From positions 1,834,733 to 1,898,732 of the forward strand of contig NZ_JAUFPK010000001.1 in assembly GCF_030409225.1 (NCBI RefSeq): a DNA stretch of 64,000 nt, given 5' to 3'. The stretch's first letter is position 1; each line of letters opens with the position of its first letter. Shown here in pieces: positions 19,570 to 27,250 of this stretch. The notes under the pieces were generated by a model. The model saw nothing but the letters and a program-made list of their open reading frames with translations. It did no database searches and was not told the DNA's origin. This DNA comes from Aquisalimonas lutea (GTDB taxonomy: Bacteria; Pseudomonadota; Gammaproteobacteria; Nitrococcales; Aquisalimonadaceae). Made by a program: the position numbers and the translations under genes.

Positions 19570-21939
19570 TTAGTCACGACCAGGGAAAAGGTCCTGGTAG
19601 GCCCCGAGATCCAGGAAAGCGGTCTCTCCGGCCCAGCCGTTGACGCCATCGTTGTCCGTGACCAGGCGAAGGTGGCCGTCTTCCCGGACCGCCAGCCCTT
19701 CCGGCTTGTCCGAAATCCAGCCCTGGGCGTCCTTCAGGTACGGAATCAGATCAACCCGGCTCTTCTCCGCTCGGGTGATCCGCCCGTCCGCGAGGGCGGC
19801 GTCCGGGACGCGCACCAGGTGTTTCACTGCCGCGTATGCGCCGCTGCGGTTGTCACGCTCGATGAACAGCCAGGCGCCGTCCGGGGCCCGCTTGATCTCC
19901 GAAAGACCGACCCAGCTGGCCTGCTCCGGCGTGGCTTCGAGCTCGTAGGTAATGCTCTGCCATCGCTGGTTATCGGGGTTGTAGCGCCAGACACGGGTCT
20001 CGCCGGTGTCATCGTCGCGGCCGCTACAGCGCTCGGTGGTGTAGGTCCAGGGCAGCTGCTGGGCTACCAGCAATCGGTAGCCGGAGCCCGTGGGTTCTAC
20101 GGCCACACCTTCAAAGCCGTTGTCCAGCGTGCTCCGGTGCTCGCTTTCGGCGCGGCACTGGCGGATGGAGGGCGGTAGCTTCGCTGTCGCGGTGATTTCG
20201 CCGCTGGTCTCGACCCGAAGCAACTCGTTGGGGATGCCGCCCGGGGCCGCCCCTTCGCTGGCCAGCCAGCGATCACCGTCCGGCGCCACGGCAACGCCCT
20301 CAAGATCGTACCGCTCACGACCGCCGGTGAGCCGGATGCGCTCGGTAATCACCGCGGGCTGTTCACCCGCGTCGATGGCCAGGAGATGGGCGGGACGGTA
20401 GTAGGAATCCTCCACCGCGAGAACACGCTCGCCCTGTTCCGGTACCGCGGCCAGCGCGGACAGCGCTGACCAGGACAGCGGTCGTCCGTGGGCATCGTCG
20501 GCGGAGATCAGGTGCGGGTATGCCGGCGCCCCCTCACCAAGCCGGTAGACCATGGTGGTCGATCGCACACCGTGGGGCGGATTGTCCGCTTCGCCGACAA
20601 CAACGAGCAGGTCGCGGTCCGGCAGAGCCAGCACATCCTCGGGTTCCAGGGGTGCAGGCAGCAGCTGGACGAACCGCGGCTGGGTTCCCCACATCTCGTA
20701 GACGGCGACGAAGCCGCCCCGCTCGCTGGCGACGAACAGGTATTCATCGTCCCCGAAGCGGCTGTAGGCAACGCTCTCGGGCTCGGTCCCCTTGGCCTCG
20801 GACCGGTGCTCCGGATAATGCCCGTACCGCACGGCCCGGTGCTCGAACGCATTGCCGCTATCGAAGACCAGCCCACCGTCGGCACCGAACAGGCTGAAGC
20901 CCCGCGAACCACCCCGGAGGTCGCCTTCGTTGGCCGTCGCAAGGAGCGGTTCACCGTCGCCGCGCTGGATCCAGCTGATGGCATCGGGCTCGCGCGGCAC
21001 ACCCTCGAGTCGCTCGTTCAGGCGGATGCGGCTGTCGTTCGTGGTATCCACCGCCGTCAGCGTCGCGCGCCCTGCCGGGAAGTCCTGTACCACCTCGCCG
21101 CTCGCCACATCCACAACGGCGATGTGATTGTTCTCCTGCATCGAGACGGCCGCTTCCCCGTCCGCGTTGATCGTGACAAATTCCGGCTCGGGATCACCCG
21201 GGGCGTACCCGGCCAGGCCCGTCAACGCCACCTGCTGCGTCCGATCACGCTGATGGTCGAGGATCATCAAATACCCCGGCGGATTGTCGAAGTCGGTCTG
21301 CGGCAACCCCCCCGGCAGACCCCCGGCTTGGCGGCATTCCGACGCCGCCTCGCTATCGTCCTCCGGGACATCGGCTCCGTGGAGGGAACCACCCACACAG
21401 AGCTCCTCATTGCGCTCGTTCTCGATCGCCACCGCCGTGTACCGCCCCTGCGGACCGACAGCAACGGCATCAGGCTGACCACCCAGATCGATGCGGCGCA
21501 CCACCGAGGGTTCAGCCGGATCGCCGATATCGACGATTGCCAGGTGGCCGGATGGCTCGCTGAACGACTCGCTGGTATTGACGCTGACCAGAACCTGGTT
21601 CTGGCCACGCACGGCGACGGACGTCGGTTCGCCTTCCACGGCAATGGAGCCCTGGCGTTCCGGCGACGCCGGGTCCTGCAAGGACACCGTGACCACTGCA
21701 CCCTGCTCGCTGTCGGTGTAGACCAGCGTCCGCCCATCCGGCGTGGCGTCGACGATCTCCGCCGCTGTTTCGGTCGACGGGTCCGGGTTGCCGAGATAGT
21801 TCGGCAGCGTCGCGATGCGTTGGAACCGGCTATCGTAGTGCATGCCCGCGTGGTTGGGCTCCGAGTGCGCGGTCGGCAACACGACCAGCAGGCCAACCAG
21901 GCCCAGCGCGCCTATTACCGCAAGATTGCCGTATCGCAT
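19570..21939 (-). CDS. large exported phytase/esterase-like beta-propeller protein
   Basis: 789 residues. Signal peptide (MRYGNLAVIGALGLVGLLVVLPTAHS). The first two-thirds hold repeated propeller blades (TAAEIVDATPDGRTLVYTDS, HLAIVDIGDPAEPSVVRRID, HIAVVDVASGEVV). The C-terminal third fits the 'esterase-like activity of phytase' family: RERYDLEGVAVAPDGDRWLASE, DNGFEGVAVEP, ISDKPEGLAVREDGHLRLVTDNDGVNGWAGET. Such proteins are thought to hydrolyse phosphate or carboxylic esters outside the cytoplasm. Placed between two phosphonate-type importers, it may free phosphate from organic esters. ATG 21939 has GAGGGGGG upstream, and a weak PHO box lies before it. Confidence 0.82.
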   Translation of the reverse strand: MRYGNLAVIGALGLVGLLVVLPTAHSEPNHAGMHYDSRFQRIATLPNYLGNPDPSTETAAEIVDATPDGRTLVYTDSEQGAVVTVSLQDPASPERQGSIAVEGEPTSVAVRGQNQVLVSVNTSESFSEPSGHLAIVDIGDPAEPSVVRRIDLGGQPDAVAVGPQGRYTAVAIENERNEELCVGGSLHGADVPEDDSEAASECRQAGGLPGGLPQTDFDNPPGYLMILDHQRDRTQQVALTGLAGYAPGDPEPEFVTINADGEAAVSMQENNHIAVVDVASGEVVQDFPAGRATLTAVDTTNDSRIRLNERLEGVPREPDAISWIQRGDGEPLLATANEGDLRGGSRGFSLFGADGGLVFDSGNAFEHRAVRYGHYPEHRSEAKGTEPESVAYSRFGDDEYLFVASERGGFVAVYEMWGTQPRFVQLLPAPLEPEDVLALPDRDLLVVVGEADNPPHGVRSTTMVYRLGEGAPAYPHLISADDAHGRPLSWSALSALAAVPEQGERVLAVEDSYYRPAHLLAIDAGEQPAVITERIRLTGGRERYDLEGVAVAPDGDRWLASEGAAPGGIPNELLRVETSGEITATAKLPPSIRQCRAESEHRSTLDNGFEGVAVEPTGSGYRLLVAQQLPWTYTTERCSGRDDDTGETRVWRYNPDNQRWQSITYELEATPEQASWVGLSEIKRAPDGAWLFIERDNRSGAYAAVKHLVRVPDAALADGRITRAEKSRVDLIPYLKDAQGWISDKPEGLAVREDGHLRLVTDNDGVNGWAGETAFLDLGAYQDLFPGRD

Positions 21940-21984
21940 AATCCCCCCTCTTTCGTATGGCGGGGCGCAGCATGCACAGACCGC

Positions 21985-22002
21985 GTTACATACGAATGAC
22001 CT
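21985..22002 (-). promoter_or_regulatory. weak PHO-box-like site before the phytase-like gene
   Basis: On the minus strand AGGTCAT, 4 bases, ATGTAAC (9 of 14 positions matching), with CATGCT 10 bases downstream in the -10 position (21969-21974). It is weaker than the other sites in this window, but has the same geometry. Confidence 0.4.
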
Positions 22003-22155
22003 ACAGAAACCGCTTGCCTTGCGTGCTCCGCCCAACAGGATGCTGGGCCCGCGATGGCCGGCATCGACATGGCCCTCAGCGTCGTCGCCGTTCTCTCGAC
22101 CACGGCCCTTGTTGTCATCGTTGCGGGCCCGCCCCGGGCCGGAATGCCGGCGGGT

Positions 22156-22195
22156 CTGTCATCGCGACGTCAAGACGCTGTCATCGTGAGTTCAT
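22156..22195 (+). promoter_or_regulatory. four-unit PHO-box array before phnD system 2
   Basis: CTGTCAT (22156), ACGTCAA (22167), CTGTCAT (22178) and AGTTCAT (22189), each separated by 4 bases: a strict 11-bp period over four half-sites, the repeat of tandem PhoB dimers. The two outer-type units match perfectly and the other two at 4 of 7. A CAGGAT sits 10 bases past the last unit (22206-22211) in the -10 place, about 60 bases before the ATG at 22273. Confidence 0.78.
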
Positions 22196-22272
22196 CCGTT
22201 GCGGCCAGGATGCGGGCAAGTCAACGGGCCGCGCCGGTTCTCCGGCGGGCCCATTTCAAGGAGAGGTCGAGT

Positions 22273-23295
22273 ATGTTGCATCAGAACACGACACGGCCCG
22301 CGCCCGCGGCAGGAATGTTCAAGGTCGTGGCGCTTGTCGCCGCGCTCGCTCTTGGTGGCGGAGCCACGGCGCAGGCGCAGATGACGGAGTGCTCCCACCG
22401 CGGCGACCTCGCCGAGCGCTACTGCGACGACGACCGCGACCTGGTCGCCGACCTGCCCCTGGACCAGGCGCAGTGGCAGAACCCGGATACCCTGTTCTTC
22501 TCCTATGTCCCCGTCGAGGATCCGGCGGTGTACGAGGATGTCTTCGCGCCGTTCATCGACCACCTGGAGGAGGTGACGGGCAAGAACGTGCGCTACTTCT
22601 CCGCGCAGTCCTACGCCGCCCAGATCGAGGCGCTGCGCAGCGGGCGGCTGCACGTCGCCGGCCTGTCCACCGGCTCGGTGCCCTTCGGCGTCAACATCGG
22701 CGGCTTCGTGCCCTTCACCATCATGGGTACCGATAGCGGTGAATACGGCTATCGCATGCAGGTTATCACCCACCGGGACAGCGACATCGAGAGCCTGGAT
22801 GACCTCGCCGGCGAGACCATCGCCCACACCGAGCAGGCATCCAACTCGGGCAACCAGGCGCCGCGAGCGCTGCTGGCCGAGCGCGGCATCGTTCCCGGCG
22901 AGGACTACGAGGTCACCTATTCCGGCGGCCACGACCGCAGCATCCTCGGGGTGGCCAACCGGGACTATGTCGCGGCGCCGGTGGCTTCCTCGGTGCTGGA
23001 CCGCATGGCGGACCGGGGCGTGGTCGATCGGGATGACCTGCGGGTGATCTTCGAGACGGAATCGTTCCCCACCACCGGCTTCGGTCACGCCCACAACCTG
23101 CACCCGCGGCTGGCGCTGCTGGTGCGCAAGGCGTTCTTCACCTTCGACTTCGACGGCACCAGCGTGGGCGAGGAGTTCAGCGACGCCGACCGGTTCATTC
23201 CCATCACCTACCGCCGGAACTGGTCGGACATCCGCACCATCCAGGATGCCAACGACGTCGAGTACACCCGCGACCAGCTGGAAGCGCAGGAGTAG
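22273..23295 (+). CDS. phnD: PhnD-type phosphate/phosphite/phosphonate ABC transporter binding protein, system 2
   Basis: 340 residues. Signal peptide ending GATAQAQ, then DTLFFSYVPVEDPAVYEDVFAPFIDHLEEVTGKNVRYFSAQSYAAQIEALRSGRLHVAGL, the canonical PhnD opening. The head-group loop reads TEQASNSGNQAPRALL. It binds phosphonate, phosphite or phosphate in the periplasm. ATG 22273 has GAGAGG upstream and a PHO-box array further up. It is followed by ATPase and two permeases, a complete D-C-E-E set. No C-P lyase or phosphite dehydrogenase gene is in the window. Confidence 0.88.
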   Translation: MLHQNTTRPAPAAGMFKVVALVAALALGGGATAQAQMTECSHRGDLAERYCDDDRDLVADLPLDQAQWQNPDTLFFSYVPVEDPAVYEDVFAPFIDHLEEVTGKNVRYFSAQSYAAQIEALRSGRLHVAGLSTGSVPFGVNIGGFVPFTIMGTDSGEYGYRMQVITHRDSDIESLDDLAGETIAHTEQASNSGNQAPRALLAERGIVPGEDYEVTYSGGHDRSILGVANRDYVAAPVASSVLDRMADRGVVDRDDLRVIFETESFPTTGFGHAHNLHPRLALLVRKAFFTFDFDGTSVGEEFSDADRFIPITYRRNWSDIRTIQDANDVEYTRDQLEAQE

Positions 23296-23375
23296 CGGCG
23301 GGATCGTGACGACCGGCGGCGGCAAACGGGCCGCTGCCGGTCGCCGTCGTTCGTCCCGGCGGTTCGGAGGGCCCC

Positions 23376-24179
23376 GTGCTGACCATCGACAAGCTGACCA
23401 AGACCTATGCCGACGGCCACCAGGCACTGCGTGACTGCTCCTTCACGGTGCCCGGTGCGCAGGTGGTGGCGGTGATCGGCCCCTCCGGTGCGGGCAAGAG
23501 CACCCTGATCCGGTGCATCAACCGGCTGGTGGCACCGACCCGGGGGCACGTGCACCTGGGTGATACCGATCTCACGGCCGCCGGCACCGCCGGGCTGCGT
23601 GACGTGCGCCGGCGCATCGGCATGATCTTCCAGGAGTTCAATCTCATCGAGCGCCTGACGGTGATGGAGAACGTCCTGGCCGGGCGGCTGGCCACGGTGT
23701 CCTTCCTGCAGGCCTTCCTGCGGCGCTTCCCCGCCGGGGACATCGACCGTGCCTTCGAGCTGCTGGGCCGGGTGGGCCTGGACGGCTACGAGAACAGCCG
23801 CGCGGATGCCCTCTCCGGCGGGCAGCGCCAGCGCGTGGGCATCGCCCGGGCCCTGATGCAGGAGCCGGAGCTGCTGCTGGTGGACGAGCCTACCTCGTCC
23901 CTGGACCCGAAGGTGGCGCGCTCCATCATGGGGCTCATCTGCGAGCTCGCCGGCGAGCGCCGGATCCCGGCGCTCATCAATATCCACGACGTGGGGCTGG
24001 CGCTGGGCTTCGCCCAGCGGGTGATCGGGCTCAACGGCGGCCGCGTGGTCTTCGACGGCGCCCCGGAGGCGGTGGACGAGGCGGTGCTGACCCGGATCTA
24101 CGGCGCCGACGAGTGGCGCGACGCGTTCCGGCAGGAGGGCGGCGAGGACATGCTGGCCGCAGGAGGGGCGGCATCGTGA
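23376..24179 (+). CDS. phnC: phosphonate ABC transporter ATP-binding protein, system 2
   Basis: 267 residues with Walker [11 protein letters not shown]-loop [18 protein letters not shown], signature [15 protein letters not shown], Walker [14 protein letters not shown], and H-loop [10 protein letters not shown]. The segment [16 protein letters not shown] with [10 protein letters not shown] is typical PhnC. GTG 23376 is preceded by CGGAGG. It is coupled to the first permease by a 4-base overlap. Confidence 0.92.
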   Translation: MLTIDKLTKTYADGHQALRDCSFTVPGAQVVAVIGPSGAGKSTLIRCINRLVAPTRGHVHLGDTDLTAAGTAGLRDVRRRIGMIFQEFNLIERLTVMENVLAGRLATVSFLQAFLRRFPAGDIDRAFELLGRVGLDGYENSRADALSGGQRQRVGIARALMQEPELLLVDEPTSSLDPKVARSIMGLICELAGERRIPALINIHDVGLALGFAQRVIGLNGGRVVFDGAPEAVDEAVLTRIYGADEWRDAFRQEGGEDMLAAGGAAS

Positions 24180-24982
24180 GCGGGGCTTCGGCGCAGGCGC
24201 CACGCCGCTGGCGGCCGGCGCCCCGGATCGCCAACCCCTGGCTGCGCCGCGGCCTGTGGGTGCTGGCGGTCGCGTACGTGGCCTTCGCCGTCGCCGACAT
24301 GGAGTTCGACGTCGAGCGTTTCATCAGCGGTATTCCGCGGGGTGTGGACATGGTGGCGTCCATGTTCCCGCCGGACTTCAGCCGCTGGCGGCTGCTGGTG
24401 GACGGGCTGGTGGAGAGCCTGCAGATGGCGTTCTTCGCCACCGGCATCGGCCTGGTCCTGAGCGTGCCCGTCGCCGTGGCCGCCGCCACGAACGTGGCGC
24501 CGCGGTGGCTGTACGCCCTGGCGCGCGTCTATATCGGATTGTCGCGCACGTTCCCGGAGGTCCTGATCGCCATCTTCTTCGTCAAGGCCTTCGGCTTCGG
24601 CGCGTTCGCCGGCGTTCTCACCCTGGTGGTGGCGTCCACCGGCTTCATCGGCAAGCTGCTGGCCGAGGAGATCGAGGCCATCGATCCCGGCCAGGTGGAG
24701 GCCATGCGGGCCACCGGCGCCGGGCCCGCGCACGTGCTTCTGTTCGGCGTGGCGCCCCAGGTGCTGCCGCGCTTCGTGGGGCTGATGATCTACCGGCTGG
24801 ACATCAACCTGCGCGAGTCCACCATTCTCGGCATCGTCGGCGCCGGCGGCATCGGTGCGGTGCTGTACAACTCCTTCGCCCGCTACGAGTACGACTTCTC
24901 CATGGCCATCCTGCTGGCCATCATCGCCGTGGTGCTGGTGGCGGAATGGTTCAGCGGCTACACGCGGGCCCGGATCACATGA
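24176..24982 (+). CDS. phnE: phosphonate ABC transporter permease 1, system 2
   Basis: 268 residues. About six TM segments and the EAA loop [23 protein letters not shown], then [21 protein letters not shown], typical PhnE. Start is GTG at 24176 (GTGA overlap with phnC, AGGAGGGG upstream). It probably forms a heterodimer with the next permease. Confidence 0.9.
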   Translation: MSGASAQAPRRWRPAPRIANPWLRRGLWVLAVAYVAFAVADMEFDVERFISGIPRGVDMVASMFPPDFSRWRLLVDGLVESLQMAFFATGIGLVLSVPVAVAAATNVAPRWLYALARVYIGLSRTFPEVLIAIFFVKAFGFGAFAGVLTLVVASTGFIGKLLAEEIEAIDPGQVEAMRATGAGPAHVLLFGVAPQVLPRFVGLMIYRLDINLRESTILGIVGAGGIGAVLYNSFARYEYDFSMAILLAIIAVVLVAEWFSGYTRARIT

Positions 24983-25791
24983 CCGGCGCCGCCGCTTCCG
25001 CCCCCGGATCCCGGCCGTGGCAGCGCTACACCCGCGGCCAGCGCCTGGCCCGTTTCGCTGCCTGGCTGGCGGCGGTGGCCGTGCTGGTGTGGTCGGCGGG
25101 AACGCTGGATATCCACTGGCCGTTCGTCCTCGACGCCCCGCGGCAGGCCGGCGACCTGCTCGGCCGCATGCTGCCGCCGGAGTGGCCGTTCTTCGCGCAG
25201 GTCATCGGCCCCATGGTGGAGACCATCAACATCGCCACCCTGGGGACGCTCCTGGGGGCGGCCCTGTCCGTGCCCGTGGCCCTGATGGCGGCGCAGAACA
25301 CGACGCTCAACGCGGCCACGCTGTGGGCGGCGCGGGTGGTCGTGGTGGCCTCGCGCTCGGTGAACGAGCTGGTCTGGGCGCTGCTGTTCGGGGTGGTGTT
25401 CGGGCCCGGGGCCATGGCGGGCATGGTCGCCGTCGGCGTGTCGTCCGTGGGCTTCGTGAGCAAGCTCGTCGCCGAGGGCATCGAGGAGGTCGACGGCGGC
25501 CAGGTGGAGGCCATCGCCGCCACCGGCGCCAGCCGCGGCCAGGTGCTGATCTACGCGGTGCTGCCCCAGGTGCTGCCCACCATCATCGGCGTGCTGACCT
25601 TCCGCTGGGACATCAATATCCGGCAGTCGTCCATCATCGGCCTGGTGGGCGCCGGCGGCATCGGCATCACCCTGAACAACGAGATGAACAGCTTCGCCTG
25701 GGCCAACGTCACGGTCATTCTCATCGCCATCTTCGCCGTGGTCATGGCCAGCGAATGGGTCTCGGCGCAGCTGCGCCGGCGAGTGACCTGA
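24979..25791 (+). CDS. phnE: phosphonate ABC transporter permease 2, system 2
   Basis: 270 residues, paralogue of the previous gene: ALLFGVVFGPGAMAGMVAVGVSSVGFVSKLVAEGIEEVDGGQVEAIAATGASRGQ and RWDINIRQSSIIGLVGAGGIG. Its ATG overlaps the stop of the first permease (ATGA). It is the last gene of the phnDCEE operon; the next gene begins 72 bases on and is unrelated. Confidence 0.9.
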   Translation: MTGAAASAPGSRPWQRYTRGQRLARFAAWLAAVAVLVWSAGTLDIHWPFVLDAPRQAGDLLGRMLPPEWPFFAQVIGPMVETINIATLGTLLGAALSVPVALMAAQNTTLNAATLWAARVVVVASRSVNELVWALLFGVVFGPGAMAGMVAVGVSSVGFVSKLVAEGIEEVDGGQVEAIAATGASRGQVLIYAVLPQVLPTIIGVLTFRWDINIRQSSIIGLVGAGGIGITLNNEMNSFAWANVTVILIAIFAVVMASEWVSAQLRRRVT

Positions 25792-25863
25792 ATCGCGCGC
25801 CTTGTCCGCCGGCCCGGCGCGGGTCACCATGGTGGATTCGCGTGCCGCAACCATGGAGACCAC

Positions 25864-26730
25864 ATGACTGCAGTCCCGCTCGGCGTCGGCCTGTATGTCG
25901 ACGCCGCCAACATCCAGATCAACGGCGGTTTCGGCATGCAGTACGACGTGCTGCGCCGCTTTGCCTGCCGCGGCGGCGGCGAGCCGGTGCGGCTGAACGC
26001 CTACATGATCTTCGACGAGGAGCGCGCGGCGCGGGACCGCCAGTACGGCACCGGCACCAGCAACTTCTTCGCCTCGGTACGCGAGTACGGCTTCAAGGTC
26101 ATCGTCAAGAACTATCGCTGGTACCGCGACGACGAGGGCAACGCCTACGCCAAGGCAAACGCGGACCTGGACATGGCGGTGGACGCCCTGCTGCAGTCCA
26201 AGAACCTGGGGCGGGTGATGCTGGCCACCGGTGACGGCGATTTCGTCCAGGTGGTGCGGGCGCTGCAGAACGAGGGCTGCCGGGTCGAGGTGCTCGCCTT
26301 CGACAATGTCTCGGCGGCCCTGCGCCGCGAGGCGGATGTCTTCGTGTCCGGCTATACGGTGCCGGATCTGCTGCCGTGCCGGGGCGGTGCGGCGGGCGTG
26401 CCCTGGGGCGAGCCCGGCTCGCGGGTGCGCGGGACCTGCTACCACCACAGCCCCGAGGGCTTCGGCTTCATGCGCTTCCTGCAGGGTGTGGCGGCGAATC
26501 TCTGGATTACCGACACCCGGGATCCGGACTCCCCGTACGCGTCCGCGTTCTTCCGCGATGCGGACCTGCCCGACGGCGTGCGGCCGGCGGATCTGCCCAG
26601 CCATCACCGCATCTTCGAGTTCGACCTGGGCAACTCGTCGGTGAAGGAAGGCGGCCTGCAGGCGACGAACATCCGCCAGGTCACCGCCCAGGGAGCGCGC
26701 CAGGAATACGGCGGCCCCGGGGAGCGATGA
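25864..26730 (+). CDS. LabA-like NYN-domain protein with a C-terminal cold-shock-like domain
   Basis: 288 residues. The N-terminal 170 residues are a LabA/DUF88 NYN (PIN-like) nuclease-fold domain: GLYVDAANIQ with the first acidic residue, ADLDMAVDALL, and LATGDGDFVQVVRALQNEGCRVEVLAF with the DGDF acidic cluster. From about residue 185, GSRVRGTCYHHSPEGFGFMRFL resembles the start of a CSD/OB-fold ('G-x-V...EGFGF'). Together these suggest an RNA-binding ribonuclease-like protein. Substrate unknown. It overlaps the next gene by 4 bases. Confidence 0.82.
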   Translation: MTAVPLGVGLYVDAANIQINGGFGMQYDVLRRFACRGGGEPVRLNAYMIFDEERAARDRQYGTGTSNFFASVREYGFKVIVKNYRWYRDDEGNAYAKANADLDMAVDALLQSKNLGRVMLATGDGDFVQVVRALQNEGCRVEVLAFDNVSAALRREADVFVSGYTVPDLLPCRGGAAGVPWGEPGSRVRGTCYHHSPEGFGFMRFLQGVAANLWITDTRDPDSPYASAFFRDADLPDGVRPADLPSHHRIFEFDLGNSSVKEGGLQATNIRQVTAQGARQEYGGPGER

Positions 26731-27068
26731 CCGGCGAGGTCTTTCTCCTTTCGGTGCTCGGCCTCGGCGCCGTGGTGCTTGCCTGGAGCGTGCTCATGGC
26801 CGCCCAGGAGCAGGCTCGCCGGGCAGCGGCCCGGCGCTGCCGCGACCTGGGCCTGCAGTTCCTGGACGAGAGCCTGGTGCGCGAGCGAACCCGGCCGGCA
26901 CGGTCGCGGGACGGGCGCGTGCACCTGGTGCACCGCTACCGGTTCGAGTTCTCCGCCGACGGCAGCCGTCGCCACGGCGGCGTGGTGGAGGTCGCCGGCC
27001 GGCGCGTGCGGCGCATCGACATGGAGCCGTGGCCGGAGCCCGGCGGCATCCCGCACGACGGGGGCTGA
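26727..27068 (+). CDS. DUF3301 family membrane-anchored protein
   Basis: 113 residues. One N-terminal TM helix (VFLLSVLGLGAVVLAWSVLM), then AARRCRDLGLQFLDESLVRER, HLVHRYRFEFSADGSRRHGGVVEVAGRRV. This matches the DUF3301 pattern of 'C...LQ.LD' and 'YRFEFS..G..R.GG'. Function unknown. The ATG overlaps the LabA-like stop (ATGA), a gene pair that is probably co-translated. Confidence 0.8.
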   Translation: MTGEVFLLSVLGLGAVVLAWSVLMAAQEQARRAAARRCRDLGLQFLDESLVRERTRPARSRDGRVHLVHRYRFEFSADGSRRHGGVVEVAGRRVRRIDMEPWPEPGGIPHDGG

Positions 27069-27140
27069 TTTCGCGGCCGGCGACAGCAGCGGCGATGGGG
27101 TGGGGCGCCGGCGTCCCATGCTGTCGCCGCCAAGCTGTGG

Positions 27141-27146
27141 TATAGT
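27141..27146 (+). promoter_or_regulatory. extended -10 promoter of gyrA
   Basis: TATAGT preceded by TGG (TGn), an extended -10, 105 bases before the gyrA ATG. No good -35 is seen. Downstream leader hairpins are listed separately. Confidence 0.5.
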
Positions 27147-27156
27147 CCCCGTTTTT

Positions 27157-27191
27157 CCCGGCCGACTGCCGGGCCGGCCGCGCGGCCGGCC
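27157..27191 (+). promoter_or_regulatory. GC-rich hairpin/palindrome in the gyrA leader
   Basis: CCCGGC (27157-27162) pairs with GCCGGG (27168-27173), and bases 27172-27191 form a perfect 20-bp palindrome of G and C. Both lie in the predicted transcript leader, about 60-95 bases before the ATG. A role in gyrA expression is possible but not shown. Confidence 0.45.
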
Positions 27192-27250
27192 GGGGCGGGT
27201 CGTGCCGCCGGCGCGTGCCGTACTACCACAACCACCAGCCGAGAGCGTCG

